This document shows, piece after piece, positions 6,788 through 15,348 of a stretch of 45,965 nt of DNA (position 1 is its first letter; each line of letters opens with the position of its first letter). The stretch comes from Kiritimatiellales bacterium (GTDB lineage: Bacteria; Verrucomicrobiota; Kiritimatiellia; Kiritimatiellales; Tichowtungiaceae), in assembly GCA_041656295.1 (NCBI GenBank), contig JBBADV010000020.1, positions 1 to 45,965 on the forward strand, read 5' to 3'. Position numbers and translations under genes: made by a program. The notes below the pieces were generated by a model, which saw only the letters and a list, made by a program, of their open reading frames with translations, ran no database searches and had not been told where the DNA came from.

Positions 6788-9541
6788 ATGAATAACGTCC
6801 GTATTTTGCGGTTTTTACGATGCATCCTGTATGCGGGATGCTTTCTTTTTACGGCGGCGATTTTTGCTCAAACGGACGAAGCGCCGTTGCCGGAAGAATC
6901 CAGTGCATCGGAACTGGCGACAAGTATTCTTTTACAGGATGCGCGTAAACTGCTGGAAGCCGGGCGGAATGTAAGAGCGATTCCATATCTGGAGGCGATT
7001 GTTGTTCGTCTGGAAGATATGCCGAATGCGGATTCGGCGATGGTGCGGGCGACCTGCATGTATCAACTCGGAGTGAGTTATATGGAAGCGCGGCGGTTTG
7101 AAGAGGCTGCGCAAACATTCCAAAAATTTTCGAAAGAGTATCCTTCGAATGAATCGGCGGAGATGGCGCGTTTTCTGACGCTGGATGCCTATTCGCGCAT
7201 GTCCGGTTCCGAATTGATGAAAGAATATCTGGCCGAACTGGAAGCGTCCGGTGAAATGTCGCGGATCTTTGCCATGTTCCAAAATCCGGAGCATGCGGAT
7301 ATGTACCGCCTGGCGGTGATTTCGATTTGCAGCGCGTATGCCAGATCAATGGATATTGAAAATCTGGAGAAATTTCTGCCGTACTGCGATAAATCGGCGC
7401 GCAATGATATCGGTCTAAATCTTGCATTGCTGGAAGGCGGCGACAATGCGTTTGAAAAGAGTGAATATATTACAGCACTCGAACTGTACCGGTTGATCCA
7501 GCTCAGCGAGGAGTTGAAAAAAGATTATGATGTCCGCATTGCGGTGCTGACGGCTGAACTGGCGAAACAGCCGCCGTGGGTTCCGCAGGCGCAACGCGAG
7601 GCGCAGGACGCGCAGCGGGCATCGGAATCGAACCGGCTGCAGCGGATGAAAGATGACCGCAGCGCGTTGGACACACAGAATTATGATAATGATGTGCGTA
7701 TCCGTATGGCACAGTGCTACGACGCGATGGAGCGCCGGTGGGCGGCGTATGAAATTTTCAGCTATATTTATACCGCATTTCCGGAAGGCGTTCAGGCGGA
7801 GCAGTGCCGGTTTTTCGCGTTCCAGACGCTGATGGCGCTGAGCGAATATGAGGACGCCAAGAAAGAGGGCTATACCTATCTTGAAATGTTTCCGTCCGGC
7901 GGTTTTTTTGATGAAACGGCGCTCGGCCTGATTCATGTTCATATTATGGCGCATGAACTGGACAAGGCGGATGAATTCGCCCGTGCACAGCTTGAACGCG
8001 AAATTCCGAACCGCTTCGCCGATCAAATCTGTTATCTGCTTGGTTATATCCGTTTCCAGCAGATGGATTTTGAAGACGCGCTGACATTTTTTAACCGGAC
8101 ATCAAAAGAGTGGCCGACCGGTATTTACGCCGAAGAATCCATTTACTGGGTTGGCATGTGCAATCTGTTTCTCGGAAAGTTCGCCGACGCGGTGGAGGTG
8201 TTTGAAAACTATCTGAACGATCCGGAATGCGAACACAAAGAATTTGCCGAAGATGTAACGTACCGGCTCGGCATGGCGCGTTACGGTTTAGAGGAGTTTG
8301 ACAAAGCGGAAAAAACGTTTCTCGGTTTTCTTGAACAGTTTCCGGATAGCGAGTTGAGATCGGAAGCGCTCAGTATGCTCGGCGATCTGCGCGGTGCGGA
8401 AGGCGATTTGGCGGCGTCGCTGGAATGGTACGCGCAGGCGCGCGCAGCGGCACTGAATATGGAACAGGAAAATTATGCGGTGTTCCAGATGGCGCGTGTG
8501 TATGAGCTCGACAAGCAGTTTGAGTCGATCATCTCACTGATGGATACATACGGCGAAAAGTGGGGAGATCAAGGCGATTTTGCGCAGGCGGCAATGTGGA
8601 CGGCGAAAGCATGGCAGTCGCTTGGCAACGATGCAAAAGCACTGGATGTGCGTTGCAGTGCAATTATCGCACATGGTGGAAACCCGGAGCTCGACAGCGT
8701 GGATGTAATGCTGAAAGAGCTGATTCAGGATGCGCGTAAATCCGGAGAAGAATACGCCGGCGGAATTAAAAGCCGCATGGCCGCGCCGCTGGCGGATGCG
8801 GTGCAAAATGATAAACCGCTCTATTACCGTTTAGCTGCGCTGTTCGCACGGATCAGTTCCGGTACGGAGCATGCGCAGTATGCGGCGCCGGTACTGCAGG
8901 AAACGGACTTGAACCTGCTCTCGCCGCTGCCGCTGCTGCTGGCCGCTGAGGAATTGGCCGGTGCCGGAAATATGATACGTGTGCAGGAGGTTTATGACTG
9001 GTTCACAAAATCGTTTGGCACATCGGATATGCTGCCGGATATGGTGAATATTGAAATTGCGGCACTGTCAGACTCCGGCGAGTTTGAAGCCGCGCTGAAA
9101 CTGGCAAATGAAGCCATGATTCGTTTTGACCGTTATGCCGAAACCGGACTGACGAAAAAACTGACCGGCGATATATTCCGCAGGATGAAAGAGTATGATT
9201 CAGCGGTTGAGCAGTATAATGAATTTCTCACGGTACGCGAATGGCGCGGGCCGCTGACGCCGCAGGTGCTGTACTGGATTGGCATGTGTAAGTTTGAGCA
9301 GGGCCATACGGAAGAAGCATTCGCTTATTTTCAGCGTGTGTATGTGCTGTATGAAGGTTATCCGGAATGGGTGGCGAAAGCGTATGAGGCCAGCGTGAAC
9401 TGCCTGCAGAAGCTCGGACGCCGGACAGAGGTCGTGAAGACGTGGCAGGAAATGGCGGCAAATCCGAAGGTGGCTGAGATGCCCGAAGGCCGGCGCGCTC
9501 AGGAAGAACTTGTGAAACTGCCGGGAGGCCGCCGTGATTAA
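6788..9541 (+). CDS. Large secreted TPR-repeat protein, first gene of the ExbBD-vWA cluster
   Basis: A 917-residue protein with a signal peptide (hydrophobic core about residues 15-26, ending AIFAQ) and then almost entirely helical tetratricopeptide-like repeats. Examples are YQLGVSYMEARRFEEAAQTF near residue 95, the run YLLGYIRFQQMDFEDALTFF then YWVGMCNLFLGKFADAVEVF, and late units such as YWIGMCKFEQGHTEEAFAYF. TPR arrays are protein-binding scaffolds; after export this one would act in the periplasm or on the outer membrane. It overlaps the next gene by 8 bp and heads the operon that continues into exbB and exbD. By analogy with CpoB (YbgF) beside Tol-Pal, it could link the motor to the wall or outer membrane; this is inference. 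No catalytic motif is seen. Confidence 0.85.
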   Translation: MNNVRILRFLRCILYAGCFLFTAAIFAQTDEAPLPEESSASELATSILLQDARKLLEAGRNVRAIPYLEAIVVRLEDMPNADSAMVRATCMYQLGVSYMEARRFEEAAQTFQKFSKEYPSNESAEMARFLTLDAYSRMSGSELMKEYLAELEASGEMSRIFAMFQNPEHADMYRLAVISICSAYARSMDIENLEKFLPYCDKSARNDIGLNLALLEGGDNAFEKSEYITALELYRLIQLSEELKKDYDVRIAVLTAELAKQPPWVPQAQREAQDAQRASESNRLQRMKDDRSALDTQNYDNDVRIRMAQCYDAMERRWAAYEIFSYIYTAFPEGVQAEQCRFFAFQTLMALSEYEDAKKEGYTYLEMFPSGGFFDETALGLIHVHIMAHELDKADEFARAQLEREIPNRFADQICYLLGYIRFQQMDFEDALTFFNRTSKEWPTGIYAEESIYWVGMCNLFLGKFADAVEVFENYLNDPECEHKEFAEDVTYRLGMARYGLEEFDKAEKTFLGFLEQFPDSELRSEALSMLGDLRGAEGDLAASLEWYAQARAAALNMEQENYAVFQMARVYELDKQFESIISLMDTYGEKWGDQGDFAQAAMWTAKAWQSLGNDAKALDVRCSAIIAHGGNPELDSVDVMLKELIQDARKSGEEYAGGIKSRMAAPLADAVQNDKPLYYRLAALFARISSGTEHAQYAAPVLQETDLNLLSPLPLLLAAEELAGAGNMIRVQEVYDWFTKSFGTSDMLPDMVNIEIAALSDSGEFEAALKLANEAMIRFDRYAETGLTKKLTGDIFRRMKEYDSAVEQYNEFLTVREWRGPLTPQVLYWIGMCKFEQGHTEEAFAYFQRVYVLYEGYPEWVAKAYEASVNCLQKLGRRTEVVKTWQEMAANPKVAEMPEGRRAQEELVKLPGGRRD

Positions 9542-10232
9542 ATTAAAATGGATTCCACTTTTATTAGCCGGCGCTGCGCTGCTGACATCAGCACAGGTAC
9601 AAAAACCGGCGGCACCGCCGCCGCCGTTCATACTGGATCATACGGCTGTAGAACAGTTTAATGAAACATTTACTGCCGGTGATTTCGCGGGCGCGGCGGA
9701 TATTCTGAACACACAAAAGCCGGCGCTGATTGCGGCGCTGGCGCGCCCCGGCGACGCAGCGGAGTGGATGGCAAAACTGGTGCGCGCGGAATATCACAGC
9801 GGCGATTTTGCATCCATGCGTTCGGCGGTTAATGCATTGAAAAAAAGCGGCAGTCCGCTGGCCGGTGAAGCAGCGGTGTATGAACTGCTCGCGCAAATGG
9901 ATGAAGGTAAAGCGGCGGTGGTGACAGCGGCGCTGCCGAATGTGACGTTGAGCGATTGTGCGGCAGCGGAAATGGTGTATGCGCGCGCGGCGGTGGAATC
10001 CGGCGATCATAAAACCGCGCTGCGGCATCTGGCACGGCTCGGAGCATTTCATTACCGTGAAACGGACTGGCTGCCGCCGGCGCTGTATCATGAAAGTTTA
10101 ATTTATCGCCAAACGGGTGCTGCAAAGGCGGAGCAGTTTACAGTTCGTGAGCTGAAAGCGAGCGATCCGTCCGGACGCTGGCATCAAAAGGCCGTTGAGG
10201 AATTGAAGAAGTTTGAGCAACAGGAAGGATAG
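9534..10232 (+). CDS. Secreted TPR-like protein, ExbBD-vWA cluster
   Basis: A 232-residue exported protein starting with GTG behind a GGGAGG ribosome-binding site that lies inside the end of the preceding gene. The signal peptide is residues 1-20 (LLLAGAALLTSAQ), followed by a short Pro-rich linker (AAPPPP) and then Ala-rich helical pairs in the style of TPR or Sel1 repeats. The 8-bp overlap with the large TPR gene and the 10-bp gap to exbB indicate one operon. I do not recognise a named family. A periplasmic partner of the ExbBD motor is the simplest inference. Confidence 0.75.
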   Translation: MIKLKWIPLLLAGAALLTSAQVQKPAAPPPPFILDHTAVEQFNETFTAGDFAGAADILNTQKPALIAALARPGDAAEWMAKLVRAEYHSGDFASMRSAVNALKKSGSPLAGEAAVYELLAQMDEGKAAVVTAALPNVTLSDCAAAEMVYARAAVESGDHKTALRHLARLGAFHYRETDWLPPALYHESLIYRQTGAAKAEQFTVRELKASDPSGRWHQKAVEELKKFEQQEG

Positions 10233-10242
10233 GAGTTCGGTT

Positions 10243-10977
10243 ATGAAGAAGATCGGGTTGGTTTTGTTTTCAGTTTTTTCCGCCGCAGTGCCGGTGTTTG
10301 CACAGGGTGTAATTAACGCGGAAGCCGCCGCTGTAAACGGCGAAGAGCAGACGATGACGTTTATGGTGCTGCTGAAGCAGGGCGGCTGGACGATGTGGCC
10401 GCTCGGACTGTGTTCGGTGGCCATGGTATTTTTCGTTGTTCGCAATGCGCTGATGCTGCGCCAGAAAGAGCTGCTCCGGCCGGATCTGCGTAAAGATTTT
10501 GAAGACATTCTGAGGGAAGGACGGATTAAAGATGCGCGCCGGATGTGTGAAGATCATGTCTGTCTGATGACGGCGGTGCTGGACGCCGGACTGGAGCGGA
10601 TGGAAGAGAGTGCAGATATTGTATCAGCTAAAGAAGCGATTGAGGAAGCCGGCAATGAACAGATGGTGACGTTTATGAAACCGATCAATTATCTTTCAAT
10701 TATCGGTGCGATTTCTCCAATGCTCGGACTGCTCGGTACGGTTTCAGGTATGATTAAGGCGTTTCAGAGTATTTCCGCCAGCGGTATGGGTAAGCCGGAA
10801 CAGCTTGCCGGCCACATCGGTGAAGCGCTGATTACCACCGCAGTGGGCTTAACGATTGCAATTCCGGCGATGCTGGCCTACTTCATCTTTAAAAACGGAT
10901 TCATTAAAACGATGTCGTCGATGGAACGGACTATCAGCCATTTTCTTAATGTATATCAGAATTCGCAGAACCGTTAA
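10243..10977 (+). CDS. exbB: MotA/TolQ/ExbB proton channel family protein
   Basis: The inner-membrane stator component that, with ExbD, uses the proton gradient to move a partner protein. The 244-residue product carries an N-terminal signal-like segment (residues 1-20, ending VFAQ), a membrane helix around residues 48-67 (WPLGLCSVAMVFFVV), a cytoplasmic helical part, and the conserved pair of helices with LSIIGAISPMLGLLGTVSGMI and then GEALITTAVGLTIAIPAMLAY. These match the TolQ/ExbB signature, including the Gly/Thr-rich pore lining. I choose the ATG at 10243 because it has a GGAG site and starts a signal peptide; the in-frame start at 10213 lies within the preceding gene. exbD follows after 15 bp. 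Confidence 0.93.
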   Translation: MKKIGLVLFSVFSAAVPVFAQGVINAEAAAVNGEEQTMTFMVLLKQGGWTMWPLGLCSVAMVFFVVRNALMLRQKELLRPDLRKDFEDILREGRIKDARRMCEDHVCLMTAVLDAGLERMEESADIVSAKEAIEEAGNEQMVTFMKPINYLSIIGAISPMLGLLGTVSGMIKAFQSISASGMGKPEQLAGHIGEALITTAVGLTIAIPAMLAYFIFKNGFIKTMSSMERTISHFLNVYQNSQNR

Positions 10978-10992
10978 TCCGGGGCGGAACGA

Positions 10993-11421
10993 ATGAAATT
11001 CAGAATTCCGACAGAAGGCGGCGAAGACTCTCTCAACATGGCCCCCATGATTGATATGGTCTTCCTCCTGCTGATCTTTTTTATGGCGGCGTCGCATCTG
11101 ACGAAGATCGAACGCGTGCCGGTGGAACTGCCGACGGCGGATAACGCGAAAGTACCTGAAAACACCGGTGCCCGGCAGATTATCACGCTCCTTGCAGTGG
11201 ATGATTCCGGAAAGACGATGGAAATTTTTATGAACCAGCTGCCGGTTGAAATGAAAGAGTTCGGTGCGGCGATTGAAAAGGCGACGAACAGCGGTGAGCG
11301 CCCGGTGTATTTGCGCGTTGACCGCCGGCTGCGCCACCGGAATGTCCGGCAGGTTATGGCTGCATGTGCCGACGCCGGTATTGCGGACGTAATTTTCGGT
11401 GCACTGGAATCAGGGAAATAA
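10993..11421 (+). CDS. exbD: ExbD/TolR family biopolymer transport protein, first copy
   Basis: A 142-residue ExbD/TolR protein with a short cytoplasmic N-terminus, one membrane helix and a periplasmic domain. The helix begins at APMIDMVFLLLIFFM, with the conserved Asp (about residue 20) thought to carry the proton. After the helix comes the typical ExbD fold with VELPTA, IITLLAVDDSG and VYLRVDRRLRHRNVRQVM, which corresponds to the conserved D..V.Y..V segment. It starts behind a GGGGCGG site 15 bp after exbB and ends 4 bp before a second exbD. Two different ExbD proteins suggest a mixed ExbD pair with ExbB. Confidence 0.93.
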   Translation: MKFRIPTEGGEDSLNMAPMIDMVFLLLIFFMAASHLTKIERVPVELPTADNAKVPENTGARQIITLLAVDDSGKTMEIFMNQLPVEMKEFGAAIEKATNSGERPVYLRVDRRLRHRNVRQVMAACADAGIADVIFGALESGK

Positions 11422-11425
11422 TTTA

Positions 11426-11863
11426 ATGAAAGCCTGGCTCGAAGAATTAGTGAATGAAAAGGCGGAGCTGCAGATTGCACCGTTGATCGACGTGGTGTTT
11501 CTGCTGCTGATCTATTTTATGGTCAGTTCAACGCTGATTAAATCTGAAGCCGATTTGAGTCTGGCGCTGCCCGGCGCTGTTGCGCAGTCAGAAGCCGTGG
11601 CCATCCCGGACGAGCAGATTATTGAGGTCGGAGAAAACGGTGCGATTATTATGAACGGCCGGATATACACTGCGCCGGATAAAAGCGATCTCGCCGAGCT
11701 GGAATATACGCTCGTCCGTTACGCCGAGGCGTCACGCATGGTGAATGTTCCGGCGGCGATTACAATTTATGCTGACGATGAAGCGCTGCATGAACGCGTG
11801 GTGGATGTGCTGAATGCCTGCGCCGGCGCAAATATTAAAAACATAACTTTTGGTGCGAATTAG
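11426..11863 (+). CDS. ExbD/TolR family biopolymer transport protein, second copy
   Basis: A 145-residue second ExbD. The N-terminus is cytoplasmic, and a membrane helix starts at IAPLIDVVFLLLIYFMV with the conserved Asp about residue 25. The periplasmic part includes LALPGA, QIIEVGENGAIIMNGRIY and AITIYADDEALHERVVDVLNAC. It differs considerably from the first ExbD, so the pair is not a recent duplication. I use the ATG at 11426 (MKAWLEEL), since the upstream in-frame start at 11399 lies inside the first exbD. It is followed after 10 bp by the vWA-domain gene, in the place where tonB or tolA would stand in classical clusters. Confidence 0.92.
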   Translation: MKAWLEELVNEKAELQIAPLIDVVFLLLIYFMVSSTLIKSEADLSLALPGAVAQSEAVAIPDEQIIEVGENGAIIMNGRIYTAPDKSDLAELEYTLVRYAEASRMVNVPAAITIYADDEALHERVVDVLNACAGANIKNITFGAN

Positions 11864-11873
11864 ACGGATTGGT

Positions 11874-14219
11874 ATGAAAAAAAGATTTTTCAATCTGACC
11901 CGCAAGGGACACGTCCGCAGTACAGAGGCGGCAATCGTCAGCATTGCTGTACACGTCGTATTGATTCTGCTTGCCGGTTCGATTGTCGCGGTGCGTATCA
12001 TTCAGAAACGTAACGCAGAATTTACCGTTTCAACCAGTACGCCTAAACTGGAACGGCGTCAGTTGCAGATGCCGTCGAAAATGGAAAAACTGCGCGAAAC
12101 ATCGCGCGCGCCAAAAATTGTCAGCCGCCGGACATCCTCATCCAGTCCGTCGTTCACGGCGCCGGATATGGGCAAAGTCGGTGCTGTCAGCACTCAGAAA
12201 TTCACAATGCCGTTTGCACGCAGTGGACGCGATTTCAGCGTACTGATGCGCGGCATCGGAACCAGTGCACCGCAAATAAAATTTTTCGGCATTCGCGCGC
12301 AGGGCGAAAAATTTATTTTTGTTATCGATGCCTCGGTTGCCATGATTACAGAGGATACCGGAAAAACGGCCTCGTTTGCTCACATTAAAGATCAGTTGAA
12401 TCAGACGTTGAAGCAGCTTCCGTCATCGGTTCTTTTTAATGTTATTCTGCATGACGGCGATACCGTTTGTTTATTCCGGCCTGCCATGGTTCCGGTGACG
12501 GAAAGTAATTCCACGGCCATGGTTGAATGGCTGGCTCCCGTGAATAGCGATATAGAAAAACCGGGACTGACCGAAGAACAGAATAACTACACACCGCGCG
12601 AAGTGTATAACAGTGCGATGGGCACAGATGTCAACAACTGGATTCTCGGGTTGCAGGCGGCATTTGAGCAGCGTCCGGACACTGTATTTATTGTGGGTGC
12701 GGGGTGGAATAAATATAAAATCAGCAAAGAAAAAGGCGAACTGCTGTTGGATTTCTCTATGTGGGAGCTGTTCGGCGGCGGCGGACAAATGTCAGTGGCT
12801 AATTCGCCGCTGCTCAAAGACGATCGCACCATGCGTGATGATCTGTTAAAGCAGGCCGTGGCCGCCATTCAGAAGGATGAAGAAGCGCGCCGTATCGAAC
12901 GCAAGCCGACGGATTTTGTACATAGTCTGTTAAATTACGTTGAATATTCCGACAAACAGGTGATCGGACACGCCGAAACAGTTTTCCGGCGGAATTATCT
13001 GCCGCGTAAGCTGGCGCGCCCGCGCGTCAGTTTTGTCCGGCTTATGCCGGAACATCTGGCAGCAGTGGCGGATGCGGATACCAGCAGCATTCGTGAACTG
13101 GTTCGTAATTACGGCGGCGAAGCCGGTGTCTACCGCTGGCAGGATTTCAGCATTGCACGCCGCCGTTCTTCACCGGCAGCTCTCAGTGGCGAACCTTCCA
13201 GAGCTGATAAGACATCGCTGAGTGAAGTAAACTTTTTCGGCGCGCCGGCGCGCGGGCAGAAATTTGCATTCCTGCTGGATGCATCGGCGGATATGATTCG
13301 CAGTCATCGCGGTGGAACCAATGCTTATGCGTTTATAAAAGATCAACTGGTCAAAACAGTTGCTGAACTTCCGGCTAGCACGCAGTTTAATGTGATTTTA
13401 TACGATGAAGGAAAAACCGCATTGTTCCGTCCGGAACTGAGTCCGGTGTCCGCAGCTGCCGGTCTTACGGAATGGCTTGCGCCGGTGAATACGAATGCGG
13501 TTTCTGCCGGCTTAACGGATGAGCGGAACAATTATATCCCGCTGACCATTTATTCTTCAGCCCTCGCAGAAGATGTCAAAGGACTGCCGCGCGCACTTCA
13601 GGCGGCGATGGAACAGGGCGCGGATTCGATTTATGTTGTCAGTACAGCAATCGGGCGTGTCAGCGTTGACCCGGAAAAAGGACGCCGCCTGCTCGATTTC
13701 TCAGTTTGGGGCACGCTCGGTGCCACAGCTTCTTCCGGTAATACAGAAGAAGATGAAATGGATGCGGAGGGAAATGTTGTTGCAACGGCTATTGCGACAT
13801 CCGGAAACGTTACTTCCGGTGGCATCATGTCGCCGCTCCAGGAGGACCGGAAACAGATCGCTGCCATGATGCGTGCTGCATTGACACGAATCGGTGCTGA
13901 AAACCGGCAGCGGCAGAATGCCGGACTGCCGCCCGGCTTCGTTCACAATATTTCACAATATCTCGATTACACTGCCGCTCAGGTGAATGCCCACATTTCA
14001 GAAGTTGTTAATGAGCAGTATATCGGGAACGAATTAAATCCGCCGCAGATTCACACCGTGTGTCTGGCTGAAACAACAACCCGCCAGACCGGACGTGAAG
14101 TCGGACGCGACCTGAAACAATTGTCAGAAGCATACCGGGGGAATATGCGTGTATTCCGCGGTGCGCCGACGGACGACCAGATCCGAAAAATCAACCGTCT
14201 GATTGAATTGAAGCCTTAA
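11874..14219 (+). CDS. Membrane-anchored protein with two tandem vWA-like units
   Basis: A 781-residue protein with a short basic cytoplasmic N-terminus, one membrane helix (about residues 18-42), a Pro/Ser/Arg-rich linker, and two long repeated units of roughly 315 residues (about 145-455 and 462-781). Each unit begins with a vWA-like strand: EKFIFVIDASVAM (Asp about 152) and QKFAFLLDASADM (Asp about 469). Each continues through HIKDQL or FIKDQL, FNVIL, FRP, EWLAPVN, a GLT-x-E-x-NNY motif, LQAA and LLDFS(M/V)W in the same order. The MIDAS DxSxS motif is incomplete (DASVA, DASAD), so metal binding is doubtful. N-terminal topology and position after exbB-exbD-exbD match TonB/TolA, so it may be the part moved by the motor; that is inference. 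Start chosen at 11874, 10 bp after exbD. Confidence 0.8.
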   Translation: MKKRFFNLTRKGHVRSTEAAIVSIAVHVVLILLAGSIVAVRIIQKRNAEFTVSTSTPKLERRQLQMPSKMEKLRETSRAPKIVSRRTSSSSPSFTAPDMGKVGAVSTQKFTMPFARSGRDFSVLMRGIGTSAPQIKFFGIRAQGEKFIFVIDASVAMITEDTGKTASFAHIKDQLNQTLKQLPSSVLFNVILHDGDTVCLFRPAMVPVTESNSTAMVEWLAPVNSDIEKPGLTEEQNNYTPREVYNSAMGTDVNNWILGLQAAFEQRPDTVFIVGAGWNKYKISKEKGELLLDFSMWELFGGGGQMSVANSPLLKDDRTMRDDLLKQAVAAIQKDEEARRIERKPTDFVHSLLNYVEYSDKQVIGHAETVFRRNYLPRKLARPRVSFVRLMPEHLAAVADADTSSIRELVRNYGGEAGVYRWQDFSIARRRSSPAALSGEPSRADKTSLSEVNFFGAPARGQKFAFLLDASADMIRSHRGGTNAYAFIKDQLVKTVAELPASTQFNVILYDEGKTALFRPELSPVSAAAGLTEWLAPVNTNAVSAGLTDERNNYIPLTIYSSALAEDVKGLPRALQAAMEQGADSIYVVSTAIGRVSVDPEKGRRLLDFSVWGTLGATASSGNTEEDEMDAEGNVVATAIATSGNVTSGGIMSPLQEDRKQIAAMMRAALTRIGAENRQRQNAGLPPGFVHNISQYLDYTAAQVNAHISEVVNEQYIGNELNPPQIHTVCLAETTTRQTGREVGRDLKQLSEAYRGNMRVFRGAPTDDQIRKINRLIELKP

Positions 14220-14240
14220 TGTTGAAAATAAATTGATCTG

Positions 14241-14270
14241 AAAACGCCGGGAAATATTCCGGCGTTTTTT
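14241..14270 (+). terminator. Rho-independent terminator of the ExbBD-vWA operon
   Basis: AAAACGCCGG (14241-14250) and CCGGCGTTTT (14259-14268) form a perfect stem around an eight-base loop and run into a T tract ending at 14270. It lies 21 bp after the vWA gene's stop, a classic intrinsic terminator marking the 3' end of the operon. Confidence 0.88.
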
Positions 14271-14301
14271 ACGCGCAATACTTTTAAAGAATATATATTG
14301 T

Positions 14302-15066
14302 GTGCGCGTGAAACAGATCTGTTTAAGGGAAGAAGGCGAAGACTATGCTGTGCGGATGCAGGATCTGCCTCCGTCGATGCAGCCGCGCGAAAAATATGAT
14401 CAGGTCGGGCCGGAACATCTTGCGGATTCCGATCTGCTCGCGCTGATTCTGCGTACGGGCGCTGCCGGTGTAAATGTAGTTCAGTTAGCGGGCGGACTTT
14501 TATACCGGTACGGATCACTCAGTGCGCTGTTGCGCGCATCAACCGCTGAGCTGCAAAAATTTCACGGTATCGGAAAAGAAAAAGCGAAAATCCTGAAAGC
14601 GGCGCTGGAACTGGGGCGGCGGCTAAGTCAGGAAAATATCGGCGGACAGCCGTATGTTAAAGAACCGGCGGATGTGGCCGCCATTCTGCGTGAACGTGCC
14701 CGTGCGGCCGATCGTGAACATTTATGGGTGTTGCTGCTCGATCTGAAACACCGGCTGATCGTTCCGCCGGTTGAAGTATTCCGCGGCACGTTGACTTCAA
14801 CATTAAGCCACCCGCGCGAAGTGTTTAAACCGGCGATCCAGCACTCCGCCTCCTCAATGATCGTTGCACACAACCATCCGTCCGGCGACCCGGAACCGTC
14901 GCCCAACGATATTCAAATCACGCTTCGTCTGATTGCTGCCGGGAAAACACTGGGAATCGGTGTCGACGATCATGTCATTATTGGACGGCGCATGCACGAT
15001 GGACAGGACGACTTCATCAGTATTCGCGAAACAGGTCGCGTGATTTTTTCTAAGGATGGCTGTTAA
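14302..15066 (+). CDS. radC: RadC family protein (MPN/JAB domain)
   Basis: A RadC/DUF2466 protein. An N-terminal helix-hairpin-helix region (LADSDLLALILRTG, FHGIGKEKAKILKAALELGRR) is followed by the MPN+/JAB metalloprotease-like domain with the metal motif HNHPSGDPEPSPND (His near residue 192). EVFRGTLTSTLSHPREVFKPAI and GVDDHVIIG are also conserved. Despite its name it has no proven role in DNA repair; relatives often occur in mobile elements and defence islands. The GTG at 14302 gives 254 residues; the ATG at 14356 (MQDLPPSM) is an alternative that still keeps the whole domain. It has its own promoter region after the terminator and marks the left border of the accessory island. Confidence 0.92.
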   Translation: MRVKQICLREEGEDYAVRMQDLPPSMQPREKYDQVGPEHLADSDLLALILRTGAAGVNVVQLAGGLLYRYGSLSALLRASTAELQKFHGIGKEKAKILKAALELGRRLSQENIGGQPYVKEPADVAAILRERARAADREHLWVLLLDLKHRLIVPPVEVFRGTLTSTLSHPREVFKPAIQHSASSMIVAHNHPSGDPEPSPNDIQITLRLIAAGKTLGIGVDDHVIIGRRMHDGQDDFISIRETGRVIFSKDGC

Positions 15067-15253
15067 AAAAATATCAAGGGAATTTGATGAATGGGAAATG
15101 ATTGGAACAAAGACGGACAATGAAGCCGCTCTGACGTGTATAAAAGAACCGCCGGATGCAGCGCCGGATTCTCCGGAAGAGGAAGAGCTTGCATCGTTGG
15201 CGATACAGATCGAAATGTATGAAAAAGACAATTTTTCTATCGATATACATTGA
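15056..15253 (+). CDS. Small acidic protein like the N-terminus of HigA antitoxins
   Basis: A 65-residue ORF whose ATG overlaps the end of radC by 11 bp. Its second half (PDSPEEEELASLAIQIEMYE, then DNFSI) resembles the N-terminal segment of COG5499 HigA-type antitoxins, where a PEGDELELLALLVEAYE-like run precedes the HTH. Here the protein stops before any HTH, and the next gene is an unrelated XRE-ImmA protein. It could be a relic of a HigA gene after a replaced 3' part, or a real small protein. The resemblance is from memory of the family and modest. Confidence 0.5.
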   Translation: MAVKKISREFDEWEMIGTKTDNEAALTCIKEPPDAAPDSPEEEELASLAIQIEMYEKDNFSIDIH

Positions 15254-15348
15254 GTTGTTCATTGCCGAATATCGTTATACAAAGAAATAAAATTAGTACA
15301 GACCTTGAGATTTCTTCTGAAACAGTCTAGTTTTTATAACAACAAGGA

